Source of the DNA: Inonotus obliquus
Taxonomy: Eukaryota; Basidiomycota; Agaricomycetes; Hymenochaetales; Hymenochaetaceae
DNA: 64,000 bases
Direction: 5' to 3'
Assembly: GCA_032164295.1 (NCBI GenBank)
Contig: JAJHTX010000010.1
Span: 1,364,001 to 1,428,000, forward strand
Shown: piece after piece, positions 46,301 through 58,057 of the stretch
Numbering within the stretch: position 1 is the first letter of the stretch
Layout: each line of letters opens with the position of its first letter
Program-made: the position numbers and the translations under genes
The notes under the pieces: generated by a model
Databases searched by the model: none
What the model saw: the letters and a program-made list of their open reading frames with translations, nothing else
Told to the model about the DNA's origin: nothing

Positions 46301-46614
46301 TGGTCCAGTTCAGATGGAGGCAATGGCGGATTTTACCTCCACGTGCTTTATCTGGTCTGAAAACTGTGTGAGGTAGGAATCTTATGCTTTTCCGCTGCGA
46401 TAGGAAATCACGAGTTAGTCAACAGATCGACGTTGATCCTTTTCCAAAATAAGCAATGTCCGGTTACGGGAGAAGCCGAAAGGACCGATCTTAGTCATGC
46501 GCATTGGTGAAAGTCGTCCGTCCATAAGAACATAAAATCGCGATGGTCCGATCCCAATTGTTTCAGGTTTTTTCATCCCCAATCGACCTTCACAGAGACG
46601 AGTACGAGTGCGAG
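43381..46614. other. About 3.2 kb with no supportable gene
   Basis: Open frames at 43575-43898 and 44548-44991 (plus) and a series on the minus strand (46247-45990, 46185-45985, 45945-45712, 45492-45232) are not assignable. The minus series is roughly collinear and could be a decayed multi-exon membrane protein. A 56-base imperfect hairpin lies at 45116-45171. Confidence 0.4.
45116..45171. repeat. Interrupted inverted repeat (hairpin)
   Basis: Arms CTTATTA (45116-45122) and TAATAAG (45165-45171) enclose a second stem, TGTAACAC with GTGTTACA, around the 5-base loop AAGAC, continued by TTTC opposite GAAA with one bulge. It is in a gene-free stretch; no role is evident. Confidence 0.7.
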
Positions 46615-47670
46615 ATGTTCAAAACGGCCGCTAGTTCCAGCTCGAGAGCGATGTCGATGGCAAAAGCGTCGGGATGGCACGGTCGGATTAGTCAAGCGCA
46701 TGGACTGGGACGCAGGACGATGAGCGCGATACCAGAGGAACCAAAGCAAGTGAAACAAGGTGATACAGCACGTAAGTCTATGGAAATGTTCAGACCGGCT
46801 AGGTGAATGACCCATGGGAGAAAAGCTAGACGCAAGGTGACCATCCAACGTTTGCAGCAGATGAAGGAATCCGGTACGCCGATTGCGATGCTTACAGCGT
46901 ACGATTGTCCAACAGGACGCGCTTGCGAAGCGTATGGTGTCGACATCACGCTTGTTGGAGATACGCTTGCGCAAGTCTGCCTCGGGTATGATAGCACAAC
47001 GCAACTGACGTTGCCCGAAATGCTATACCACGTCCGAGCCGTGGCTCGCGGCAGCAAAAACCCGTTGCTTGTCGCGGATATGCCTTTCGGTACTTACTTT
47101 TCCGGTCCGGAGGATACGGTGCGGAATGCGGCTAGAATTATTCAAGAGGGAGGCGCGGAGGGCGTGAAGCTTGAGGGTGGTGAAGAGATCGCGGAGAGTG
47201 TATATAAGCTGACGCGCATTGGCATTCCCGTAGTCGGTCATGTCGGTTTACTACCACAGAGACACATTGCCAGCTCGGGTTATCGCGTGCAAGGGAGGGA
47301 TGCGTCGTCAGCCAGCTCGATACTCCGTGCGGCTAAAACGGTGGAGGAGGCCGGTGCTTTCGCCGTCGTGCTGGAGGCAATACCTAAAAGACTCGGTGAA
47401 TATATAACGAAGAAACTACGCATCCCTACGATCGGAATAGGCGCTGGATCTTCAACAGACGGGCAAGTTTTGGTCTGGGATGACATGATGGGAACGTGGA
47501 ATGGGCACCGGGCTAAGTTCGTGCGGCAATTTGGTGACGCGAAACGAGAGCACAAGAGAGGAGTGCTGGATTACGTGGACGCCGTTCGGAGACGCAGCTT
47601 CCCCACGGACAATGAGAGCTATGACATGGATGAAATTCAATGGAAATTATTCCTGGACGCAGAGGGATAG
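46615..47670 (+). CDS. ECM31: 3-methyl-2-oxobutanoate (ketopantoate) hydroxymethyltransferase
   Basis: First committed step of pantothenate (vitamin B5) synthesis: adds a hydroxymethyl from methylene-tetrahydrofolate to 2-oxoisovalerate, probably in mitochondria. Exons 46615-46771 and 46826-47670 join in phase to 333 residues. The N-terminus (MFKTAASSSSRAMSMAKAS) is Ser/Arg/Ala-rich like a mitochondrial presequence. Core motifs: RRKVTIQRLQQMKESGTPIA, MLTAYDCPTGRACEAYGVD, LVGDTLAQVCLGYD (metal-binding Asp), LLVADMPFGTYF, GGAEGVKLEGG (catalytic Lys region), PVVGHVGLLPQ, FAVVLEAIPKRLG and IPTIGIGAG. It ends KLFLDAEG. Starting instead at the ATG at 46807, inside the intron, would lose the presequence. 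Intact. Confidence 0.95.
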
Positions 47671-47925
47671 TGATTTGAGGTCACTTATCTTTATATTAGA
47701 TTATTTTCTCGTTCGTCGTTTATGTAGCAGCGACAGAAAGAATACATGGTCGTCGCGGAAGCTCTTTCGCGTGCTGCATCATAAACTATTACTCGCCGTT
47801 CAGCCACAGCGTCCGTGTTGGTAGAGGTGGATAATGAGGGTTGGTTGTCAAGAATTGCGGAGATACTCTGTGGTTCACACGCCTGCTGATGTTCGATCAA
47901 ATAAGGCTTCTGCTCTACTTCCATC

Positions 47926-49983
47926 ATGTCCAAGTTCTTCAGAAACTTATTTCAGCCCAATTTTTCACTCCAAGGTGAGGGGTCCGCGGTACGGCTTCAA
48001 GAACCGAAGCTCGTAGTCGCGCAGTGAGTTTCACGTTTCAGTTTGTTTACCAGTACGGTAATGCTCTGAATAGCTTCATGGTCGGGAATACAGCAGTAAA
48101 TCGCGCTAACTATGCGTAATCTGCACTTCATTGACTTTCTTCTCTACGTTCAGCCGTATACTCTGGCCGACTGGGAAGGAGACATTAAGCTTGCTAGCAA
48201 GCATGGAATGCAAGATATCTTATTTTAGGAATATTGCGCCCTTATAACCTGAAATTATCTTAAAGCGATGGCTTTGCTCTCAACGTCGGGGGAGAGGGAT
48301 GGCAATTCGACCAGGTCACCGTGTGCTTCGAGGCAGCGGAGCGAATCGGCATTGACTTCAAGTTGTTCATTAGCTTTGATATGTCGTGCGTCGACGGCTC
48401 GATTTGCAGGACGGTCGCTGACTTCGTTTCCGTACAGTTCATTCGGTACATCAAACATCGAAGATATCGGTTTTCTCGGAAGATACGTTTCAGAGTTTGC
48501 ATGCCACTCTCATTACTTGCACTACGAGGGCAAGGCGCTCATCTCTACGTTTGCTGGAGAAAATGCTCTCTTTGGATGTACGGATTGTGACTCAGGGTGG
48601 ATGCTTGTGAGAGAGACTCTTGAGAACATCTGCCCAGTATGCTATTTCGCCTTTCCATAGAGACAACTCAAGACACTGAGCACAGAGGCATTTCCCAGAT
48701 TTTCTTCGTGCCCAGCTTCTTCATTGATCCAAGAAGATTCCGCTCAATGAGATGCCTGGATGGTGCATTTAATGTGCGGTTCCACTATTCCAAGATATTT
48801 TCATGGTCATGGACTGGTATTTAGTGGAACGGTTGCTGGCCTATTCATCTTACTCCCGATTCGACTCCGGAAGAGATTCAATATCCAAGATTGCAGTCGG
48901 ACGCAGAATATTTGTATAATCTACGTCACGCTAGCGGACAACGAAAGGCGTTTATGGCTTCCGTTTCGCCGTGGTTTTTTACTGTACGTATTCTTAAATA
49001 CTGGTTGACATGTCAAGGTGCTGTCTACTGATACTTCATCGGAAGCATTATGGAGAGGATTCCTGGAATAAGAATGTGACTCAGCTATGGTCTTATCCTG
49101 CCAGATCGAGGTTCTGATTGTTCGAATGCAGTGGATGTATCACTCTGATAATTGGCTTCTGGTTCGGAGATGTCAGCAGCTCATTTCTATGCGCAGCGAG
49201 GTCGACATCGTGCAGATTATCTCTTGGAATGGTATGCCTTTCCCCGTCTCTGGTTCACGCTGACACCTACTTCATACAGACTATGGCGAGTCTCACTATA
49301 TCGGCCCTATAAAAGGAGCACAACCGAACTCAGAGGCATGGGTGAATGGTTTTGATCATACTGCATGGTTGCACCTTTGCGGGTATTTCGCGCAACTGTT
49401 CAAGGCGGAGAACAGAATGACGCACAATCCTCGACACCTCATGAATACGAGCGAAGATCGCATCTACGTGTGGGCAAGACCACACCCTCGGGATGCAGTA
49501 GCACAAGAAGACTGTGTGGGAAGACCGAGAAATTGGGAATTGGTGAGTATTATTGCTTTTGGTACAGAGGACAACGCCGCCTAAGTTATATTCTATGCGG
49601 ACATCGTTCCTAATGACCATCTACGGTACGGCTTTGAAATGCAATCAATTCTTAAGGCTGGAGATTTCTTTTGGGTCGTCATCCTCGCAAGCGCACCAGG
49701 GCATGTTTCTTTGTGGACTGCGAGTGGTCATGACCAACATTCGGATCATAGCACACTTATTCCGCCGTCGGGTCCGGGAGCATGGGTAGTGAAGCATACG
49801 ATACCTGCCGGTCTTTCAACCCTCGCGTGTCCGCTAATTCCAGGAGGAGGCATATTCGTACAACTCGTACGGCAAGACGAAGTAGTCGTTGACTTCCATC
49901 CTTCAGACTTCATCTTTAATCCCCATCCGGAGACGTATAACTTTAATGCGTACGTTGCGGTGTATCCACCTGTGACCTCTTAG
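47926..49983 (+). CDS. Glucan endo-1,3-alpha-glucosidase (mutanase), GH71
   Basis: Hydrolyses alpha-1,3-glucan of fungal walls. Start MSKFFRNLFQPNFSL at 47926. Exons: 47926-48023, 48074-48095, 48154-48209, then from 48266, and further exons that join as SFDMS to SFGTSNIEDIGFLGRYVSEF, ENICP to IFFVPSFFIDP, DGAFN to WNGCWP, SPWFFT to HYGEDSWNKN, NKN to WMYHSDNWLLVRR and ISWN to DYGESHYIGP. These are the GH71 signatures, including the conserved Asp of LDGAFNWN and the WNDYGES motif. The C-terminal domain has IYVWARPHPRDA, FFWVVILASAPGHVSLW and YNFNAYVAVYP before TAG at 49981. The third intron is GC-AG. One problem: near 49543-49650 an in-frame TAA is avoided only if a 108-base intron joins NWEL to AGDFFW. 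No clear signal peptide is visible. Confidence 0.87.
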
Positions 49984-50337
49984 TTCAATCTCTGGAGGAA
50001 TGGAGGACAGTCGCATGCTCTATCTTCTCATGATGTGCAAAGACCGAATCATCGGCAGGAACGCCATGACGATTAGTCAGCCTGGCCTTTCCTTTTCTGC
50101 AATTTCCTGATAGCCTGATTGAATTTGTCGGTGATTCCGGGCAATGTGTGATCTAGGTTTTGATTTGAAACGGGTAAATGCGCATTATTAAATCCGAACC
50201 ATTAGTGATCATGACTCAAGCCTCCCCTTCCCCGCACCGAACGAAACGGACGCTTGATCGCTATTACTTTTGCAAGTTTCGACTCTTCTACCATCGTTTG
50301 AGTCCCTCCTTCTGTACGTTCGAGAAAGCGTAGTGGC
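49984..50337. other. Intergenic, no gene seen
   Basis: Between the GH71 stop and the next F-box start. C/T-rich in its last 100 bases, as is usual just upstream of genes here. Confidence 0.45.
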
Positions 50338-52163
50338 ATGACCTATGCCCGGGACATCCCTACGGATGTACTGCCTTACATCGTCTCATACTTGAACGAT
50401 CGTGCAGATCTCTACAACGCGTCTTTAGTGAACAAAGCATTCCATATCGCAACCACTCCCATTCTGTATGAAGAACTGGATTCGCGGCTTATAAGTTCCG
50501 AGAAGGTGAGATCAGGACTATTGCCTTCCATGGTTGGATACCCCTGAACCTTTTGCAGGGTGTTATCATCCACCACCCTGCTCAGACACTTGTTCGAAAT
50601 CCAAAACTCGCAAAGTATGTTCGATCTGTTAAGGAATCTGGTGCGTTCCCTCACATTCGAGTCTCAAGTTTATCAGAAAGCCTTGAGTTTACGTCTTCTT
50701 TCTTTCCCTCAGGCAATGTACACGCAGCACCACAAACACGAGCACTAAACATCCACAAATCCGCCGTGCGTGCATTGAGTCTTTGCACCTCCCTCCGATC
50801 CTTTTCATGGGTAGACCATAATTTCCTTCCCGACGAATTATTCCTTTCTATTCTTGAAGTCTTAAGAGCTCTTCCACTTCGCGAACTTACGATTCGGACA
50901 TTCAAAAACCTTGGCAACCCCGTCTGGGATATGCTTCACCAGTTCAAAGGTCTCGAGGTAAATTATTTACCCACAAGTATAATGATTTTTTTCGGAGATA
51001 TCGATGCATCTTTCAGAGTGTTACAATTTTCTGCATGGAAGGGCCACCGAGGATCCTCCAAGGGTGGTCAGAAACGCTTACCCCAACATTGACGTACTTA
51101 GACCTTGGAGTGAGATTATTTTTCTTGAACTCGATTATAAACCGCAAACTCAATGATCTATATAGCGCTGCTCGGGAGTCCCACCAACCTTGCTTCTAGG
51201 CGTCTTCTCCCACCTGAAATCGCTCACACACCTCCGCATCAAAGGTGCTCATTCTCCTTCTCTTCCATACTTCGTCGCTGCACTCCCGCGTCTCCGATGC
51301 CTAGACACCGACTACTCCGATGCGAGTATTTCAAGAGTGCACCCGAAACAACTCAAGATGCCGGCACTGGAATCGCTCACACTGCGAGCCGGAAGTATAG
51401 ATGCTGCCGGTCCGGCTGGACTATGGGGTTGTGCCCAGACATTGCTTTCTGGAAAGACTCAGTCACTTCGAGAGCTCCGCTTTCAATTCTTTTCGACATC
51501 CGGGGAGGCGAGTGTCCCTCGGCCGTTCATTTTTTTCCTTGCACAAACGCATGGTAATACGCTTGAGCGAATCCTTGTGGGCACGACGTTATTGACACTC
51601 GACGATGTCGCGTGTTTCTGCGACAAGTTTCCGAAACTTGAGGAATTGTCGTGTGCTATTCCTAACAGTGACGTTGTAAGTCTTGGTGATAATACCAATC
51701 CTTAAGAAAGCGCTCACGAGCATTACTTCTAGAAAGAAATATACGATGCTACCAAACATGCGTATAGTTTACGCTCCATGCGCATAAACCGGCGACTCTT
51801 CCCTGCATCACTGCTACGTTCACCTGTGAATGCTCGAATAAAATCACGTCTACCAGCACCCAACGGAATTGCATGCGATGTGGAAGATGCTGCTCACTCT
51901 AGAGATTCATTCACAATCATGGATGCGCGAAATATGATGCTCCGTCCACGTTCGCGTCTTAGGCATATGACTATTGGGCTCGTTGCTTTCAAGGTGAGAC
52001 CTCTATTCGCTAAAAAAATCGTTGATTCTGATTCGTATATGAATTATTCACTCACGTTTTGCACGACTATTAGGGGGAATGGGTATATGATGCAAATGCT
52101 CCGAATTCTGTCAGTTTCAAAGTTGAGCAGGTGCAACTGGAAGACACGCGCGGGGAAGCATGA
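50338..52163 (+). CDS. F-box/LRR-like protein, unrelated to the local paralogue family
   Basis: Probable SCF substrate receptor. Start MTYARDIPTDVLPYIVSYLN at 50338, a standard F-box opening (IPTDVLPYIVSYL..LYNASLVNKAF). The exons continue HPAQTLVRNPKLAKYVRSVK, SLRSFSWVDHNFLP, LFLSILEVLRALPLRELTIR, then HLKSLTHLRIKGAH, PRLRCLDTDYSDA, MPALESLTLRAGSID, DKFPKLEELSCAI and a last exon GEWVYDANAPNSVSFKVEQV ending at TGA 52161-52163. Six or so exons; the small exon between about 50957 and 51180 is the least certain (alternating frames, joins not all checked). The repeats resemble LRRs of agaricomycete F-box proteins. No close resemblance to the family at 34728-36601. Confidence 0.75.
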
Positions 52164-52538
52164 TACTCGAGTTATCAGATCAACATGCCGTCAAATGAGT
52201 GAGGTGTGGGATGCTCATTCAGAACAATGCATTGAGCTGTGCATTCGCTTGATAGATATGGCAGTTTGTACACGTATTATGTTCTAACGAGACTTCTCTG
52301 CCGATATCCGAAGGCGTTAAGCTGGATATTCCCCGGATAGAGGTGGAGCTGGACTTAGTGAACCGAGAATTACCCCTTATTTCTGCCGTTAATTTCTCAT
52401 TTTCATGACCGGTGTTGGTGTGTTAGAAGGGTGAAGAGATAACGTAATCCACCGATCGACAACTCGTCCCAGAGTAGAAGTATGGATCTGCGCTAGCTAG
52501 AAAACATACCTGGCGCTTTACTCGTACAGCTGTCAACG
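52164..52538. other. Intergenic, no gene seen
   Basis: Between the F-box gene and the membrane protein gene; nothing recognised. Confidence 0.45.
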
Positions 52539-53843
52539 ATGAGGGGTGGTTTACTACGTAGCGCTCCTTCTTTCTCTCGTCCGACCTCACGCGTCGCGGC
52601 TCAACTCGAGAGGCGCGCCGAAAGCTTCGTTCGACATGCATCTTGCAAGTTCATCGATTCTGCAAGGAGCTACCAGACGACATCGACCTACGCTAGACGA
52701 CTTCCGCGTTATAATCTTAGTATGCGCGACTCCAGTCCCCTACAAACTGCCTTGGAGATTCGAGTACGCATCTTAGATGCTCGAAGGCAAAAGAGTCGAA
52801 AGGCACGAAGTGAAGAAAAGGATGTGACTGGGGCGGTGCTTGGTGAAGACCCGCTGTTGTATGACAAGAAACCGCGTTTCTGGGGGCGTTGGCAGTATTT
52901 TGCGCTGGCATTTGCTATGATATGCACGTGAGTTATGACTTGCCTTGGTACTTCACTTCATCACAATACATTGTATCATATTTTCAGTTGACACTTCCTT
53001 AGCTCTGAAGTGCTGACATGGGTATCTCCTTGTTTAACATTCTTTCGAACTATACTGCGCCTTTAAATTGTTGCTAAAACCTTCTCTGACAACTTTTCTT
53101 CGTGTGGCAGTGGATTCAGCGTAGACATGGTAATGCGAAATTGGAAACAAGTCGTTGACACGACTGCTCCTTCAACGTCATCTGAATCCGTTTCCTCCCA
53201 ACAAGACCTATCACCAAAACCCAATCCGAATGATAGATACCAATTACGCCCACTATGGCATCGCCTCGCACTCTCAGGAGTCGTTCTATCTCTAGGTGTT
53301 GTAGCAGGAGCGGTGATTCTCTCGTCACGCGACCGCATAATCTTGCGACTTCGTGTTCAGCGCGTACCTATTACCTCGCTACCTCCTGCACGACCAGGGA
53401 TGAGACCTCCACCGGCCGCTGCATCTTCTTCTCAACTTATCAATGTTCTCGCATTGGAAACAGGATCGGGAAGGAAAAATCGGTTCCTCATGCACGATTG
53501 CATCCTTTCTCCAGGTCGAGACCTCTCAGAACTCATCCTTACCGCAACTGCTATCAACGCACGTTTCTTGCTATCCATGAACGGTGCTCGCGTATTAGGT
53601 CTTACAGTCGACAACGTCAACGATAGCGATATTCTTAAAAAGTTGGCGAGAAGCAAAGGGAATCAAGATGTATCGTTAATTAACTATGTGCCTGGAGGAA
53701 TGGATTCGGAGAATGTAAGGATTTGTGGTTTGAGGGAGTTATTTTCTCTCGCGTGGGATAGGGCTGGGGGTTCTTTGCAGCTGCTGAAGCCCGAGCTTCA
53801 TAGGAGTCGGTGGACTAGCGGGCCTGTGGCGGGGACGCGTTAG
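52539..53843 (+). CDS. Two-span membrane protein, probably mitochondrial (TMEM223-like layout)
   Basis: Exons 52539-52927 and 53111-53843 join in phase (TG of MICTGFSVD). The N-terminus is Arg/Ser/Ala-rich without acids for about 50 residues (MRGGLLRSAPSFSRPTSRVA), as in mitochondrial presequences. The first span is in WQYFALAFAMICTGFSVDMV and the second in LALSGVVLSLGVVAGAVILS, preceded by YQLRPLWHRL and followed by SSRDRIILRLRV. This order (LLYDKK before span 1, a P-x-W-R motif before span 2, basic residues after it) resembles TMEM223, a mitochondrial complex IV biogenesis factor, but identity is too weak to be sure. The C-terminal 110 residues have no features. The 183-base intron is unusually long here. 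Confidence 0.6.
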
Positions 53844-54276
53844 ACACATTAGGCGGACAGTCCCCGCCTTTTGACTTGATTCCTTTCGGAAACATCCTAT
53901 CCTCGCTGAATGCGTCCCTCGATGATACCTATGCCGTAGTTCGAAACTAAACATGAAGTAATGGGTGAGGGGAGAATATAGTGGATGTTATGCCCGTATC
54001 AAGTGATTAGCAATTGGTACATATATACGTGTACGACAATATAAGCATTATACGTCGAAGATGATACTGTATAGCAAAGAACAACATGATGGTTGATAAA
54101 TAAGAAAGGAAGAAGTTGTTCTGTACTATATGCATACATAAATTACAGATGGCGACAGATGGCGTTAGCGTCTACCGAGCGCAGATGAGAGAAGAGTAAA
54201 GTAAGGAGCAGTGAAAGGCAGATACAAATCACTGGTCCATCCACCAGGGATGGAACTTCTTTTAACACGCAAAGCA
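53844..54276. other. Intergenic between convergent genes
   Basis: AT-rich gap between the 3' ends of the membrane protein and PARG-like genes; nothing recognised apart from a directly repeated ATGGCGACAG/ATGGCG word near 54150. Confidence 0.45.
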
Positions 54277-55538
54277 CTAGCGACTCGCCAAATTCGGTAC
54301 CTCGTATGTATACTTCCCCTCACTCACTTGAACACGTTCCATAAACGCATTCTCAAACTCCTTAAACATATCCTCTCCAAGTACCGCAAAAATCACTCTT
54401 TCAAAACTTCTTCGAAACCTCGAATCATCTCTTCCTAATAAATCCGCCCAAATCCCTGCTACTATTCGCACATCATTTTGAAAGACGCCGCAACCCCAGG
54501 CACCGAGGACGAGATGACGGACGTTATTTCGTTCAAAGGCGTAGAGGATACGAGAAGCGCGTTCGCGCATTATGCGTTGGATTTTGAGAGATTCGGATTT
54601 GGGGGAAAGGCGGCCCATTACGGATTGTTTGACTACTCCGGCGTTGACGGCTGCTGCTGTTACTATATCTGTGACAACCGGACGTTGCCAGATGCCTAAC
54701 GGCAAATAGTAGTTAGCAGAAATGTTCATATTAGAAGAAAGAGAAGAAAAGAGTGTAATCAATCATTTCTTTCATACATCGTAGAATGTTTCCCGATTGA
54801 ATAATGGAATGGAAGATATGGATATTAGATGATAGAAGGGAAAGACACAGATAAATTAAAATGTTTGCAAGCGATATACTCACCCTCATCATCCCGCATT
54901 AACAGAACATTGGGCGAATAAATCACCGAATGCGAGTAATATCCCGCTTGTGGATCGTGTCGATGTAACGTATAAAATGGTTCCGCAACCGGACTTTTCA
55001 GCGAAGGATATAGAGTCGACGAACGGGCGATGGATTCTTCCTGTGCTTGAGCACCGTTGAGGAATCCACCACCTGGATGTTTTGCCGAAGCAAAGTTGAG
55101 AACCCCGATTTTGTTGTCTTCACGCTCGGTTTCGACGAAGGATAGTGAAGAGAAACTTGAACGTGCCGTTGTGGTTGCGAGGAGTCGCGCACCAGCGAGT
55201 GTGGAGGTTTGCATGATTAGGATCTTGCACTCCTTCCTCTCCCGCCCTCCTCCGATTGTACTAGGTGTGGATGGGATCCGACTACCTCGTACGAGACACT
55301 GTAAGCTGCCATTGAGATTCGCTGATGAGGACGATGGAGATGACTGCCAAGCCGAAAGAACACCCTCGGGAGAGTATAGCTTTGTATTCTCGATGCATCG
55401 CGCAATAGCGTCTTGAATGAATATCTCCCCTACGTCTTCAACGATATACGACGCGTGGTCAATCGCGTTGAGCGTAGACTCTGCGATCTCGACAAAGTGC
55501 TTCTTCCTTGGGTTATCCTTCCCGCGCATTGTGGACAT
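54277..55538 (-). CDS. Microbial-type poly(ADP-ribose) glycohydrolase-like protein (TIGR02452/DUF2263 type)
   Basis: Macrodomain-related protein expected to bind or remove ADP-ribose. Start MSTMRGKDNPRKKHFVEIAE at 55538. The N-terminal helical part resembles the family's RKxxxxIAExTL region. The signature is VLNFASAKHPGGGFLNGAQA followed by QEESIARSSTLYPSL, the PARG-type GGG-X-QEE catalytic loop with adjacent glutamates retained. Then YYSHSVIYSPNVLLMRDDEG. A long intron (about 54700-54890) joins DDEG to IWQRPVVTDIVTAAAVNAGV; the last exon has RASRILYAFERNNVRHLVLG and AWGCGVFQNDVRIVAGIWAD, the closing macrodomain-like glycine loop, ending PNLASR. Looks intact. The physiological substrate in fungi is not settled. 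Confidence 0.88.
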
Positions 55539-56144
55539 ACAAACGTAGCGTGCCTACTTCGTCGCGTAGAGTCTCCGCAAGTAAGTAGAATAGAGGTGGA
55601 TGGGAAGGAGAGAATGATGGGGGAGGCGAGTATATGTGAATCTGAGTTGTACAAGTAGAAACATGTGCCGTGGCAGTGTCAATCATCCATAATAAGTGAT
55701 CGACATTTTGACTCGTGTAAGTTCCCATCACAACAGCCTCATTTCAACATTCTCACCTCAACTACATTTTTCATTCCATTCAGTCCCCTTTGTTTCCAAC
55801 GAGTGATTGATGATAGTCCAACATACGTAGCAGCGTTAGCCCCGGTCCTCTGTTAGACCAGGAGCTTCGCAGACTCCTTTAGCACAATTCACTCCTGACC
55901 AATTTGACTCATTTGATACTCTTCATCACAATTAAACGGCAACGTTTCTCGGACGGCGGCGTCTTTTCGTCCCCTATTACCAAACTCACTTTCGAAGTCT
56001 TCGGATTCCACTTTTTCTGCTTATCTTTTGATCAAGTACGAAGACATCATTCAGCATACAGCAATGAATCATCGACAAGAAGTCTCTTTTGCGTTCTCGG
56101 CGAGGACACCTCGGTTCCGTCCCATCTCTGAAACAACCCCTACG
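55539..56144. other. Intergenic, no gene seen
   Basis: Upstream of the PARG-like gene and downstream of the GH28 gene. Frames at 55665-55856 and 55904-56131 show no motif. Confidence 0.45.
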
Positions 56145-58057
56145 CTACGTTATCGAACAAGCACCGAACAGCGAAGCAGAGTTACCAGAAAGCGCGACGT
56201 TTTGGCACTCGAACGTAGCTGTTCCGCTAGGTGCACTGTTCGTCAAAAATTTGTAAGTCCGAGAAAGGTAGAATTCAGTGGAGGCCTCACTGTAGATCAA
56301 TTCCTGATACGGTGATATTACTGCATCTTCCGTCCGGCGAGCAATTGAGAGATGCAACCGTTTTACTCGTCCCGGTGCCCGAGATGCTATTCAATAAGGA
56401 AGATTTCAACTGCTCAGCTGAAACGATCGCATGTGGCCGGATCACATACCGGGTGAACACGATGTCCTGAATCAGAGTATTTGACGGAAACTTTGCACAG
56501 TCGTCCGCAGAAGTCATATAACACTGCATTTATTTGGGTATATTGTCATACTCCCTTCATTCCTCCGCGACTAATCAAACGCACCTGATCTATGATAACT
56601 GGATGGTCCACAGCACTCTGAACAAAATCTTCAAACGTGATATTCTTCACGATTCCACTTCCAACGCCCGAACCAGCCCAGCACTTGATGCGCGCGCCAT
56701 TTTGTGCATCTAAAATACGTACGTTGCTACATTTATACGAGTGTATCACATTAGGCACGAGAAGTAGGATACGAAAATAGGTGAAACGAATTCGACGTAC
56801 GTTGAAGTAACATTCTCGACGATATCAAACACGCCTTCGAATTGCCCGAGGGAGCCGACGGAGATCCCACTGATGGATTGTTAAATCAGTATCAAATTGA
56901 AAGCAGGATTCGTTAATTTCATGCGCTTACTGTGAGCCGGAACAAGTCAAATTGGAGACGAGAATATTCGTTGCATCTACGAACGGAGATTAGCTCATAT
57001 GCTCAGTTGCTCCTGGAAGTTTGAAGACGTACTAGGCTTGAAGCTTACGCAGTCGTCTCCATTGTTGATAACACTATCCTTGATGACAACTTGGTCCGAA
57101 CGATAAATGTCCCACCCGTCGGTATTTGCGATTTTCGCACTTGACGTTGAGACCGCGGTGATATTGATATTTGAGTACGTCACATTGATAGATGAATGAG
57201 CTAGGTTGAACCATTCTGGAGAATTGATCATCTTGATATTCTGGGAATCTAGCATCAGTTCGAGTCAATCATTGAATACCCTCCCGGTGTACCTCGACTA
57301 GGACATTCGTCCCGTTGAAAATTGTAAGAATGATGGGACGGAGCAGCGAGGAATTTGAACGGCTTTGGGAAGCGGTCAGCCATTCGTCAGAGACATCTGT
57401 GAGATTGGTCGGGAATCCACTTACAATGCGTCATACCACACCTCCGCCAAAAGAATCAGTATCCGTAATTCAAGGCTATAGTGAAATGCTCACCTGACCG
57501 GAACCATCAAGAGTTCCTCCTCCATCCAACACGATATTCGTCCCACCGAGTAACCAATAGGTGATCTGTGTCTCTACATGCGTATTCGGGACACGATCTC
57601 CAGTCGAGTAATAGAACACTTACGAAACGTAATCGGAAATGCGTTCTAGACAAATGAGAAACCCAACGGGTTAGAATAAAGCCCACGCCACCGTTCTAAA
57701 ATGACTTACGGAAACCCAATAATTGATATCCGGATTGAATTTGACAGTACCCTCCAGGAGCTAGAAAACATATCGCAGCTCTTGGCCCGCATGTCAAACG
57801 TTCGACCATAAAAGACATACGATATGCTTGTCTTTGGCTCCGGTCATATCCATCTTAGTGCTGATATTGAGTGTCGTCCCGGAAGGAATTTGCACAGTAG
57901 GACACGTCGGGTCAAGAACGGCTGAGACAAAATTAGGCCCATCATCTCCGCCCGTCGCCTTTAGCGTGCAAGAGGCACCAGTTACGCTTGAGGTGGCCGA
58001 AACTTTGGCTGAATACCAGACGAACAGAAAGAATAGGAGAGGTGTCCGTCTTCGCAT
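56145..58057 (-). CDS. Exopolygalacturonase, GH28
   Basis: Secreted pectin-degrading enzyme. Start at 58057 with a signal peptide (MRRRTPLLFFLFVWYSAKVS). Parallel beta-helix motifs are in order: SCTLKATGGDDGPNFVSAV, then after several introns NIKMINSPEWFNLAHSS, IANTDGWDIYRSD (canonical NTDGWD), VINNGDDCVSFKPST (GDD catalytic Asp pair), NLTCSGS joined to HGISVGSLGQFE (catalytic-site GHG/HGIS motif), and GARIKCWAGSGVGSG (RIK). The tail has CYMTSADDCAKFPS, LNCSPDGRCSNITVSGIDL and, across the last intron, APSGTATFECQNVALSGN, ending GACSIT at 56145-56147. NTDGWD and the open GISVGS loop favour an exo- rather than endo-acting enzyme. About ten exons; looks intact. A relic of a second copy lies near 60870. 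Confidence 0.9.

Noticed and set aside
50338..52163. Treating this F-box gene as a sixth member of the local family
   Set aside because: It has no HD-E first exon, a different F-box sequence and a different exon pattern.
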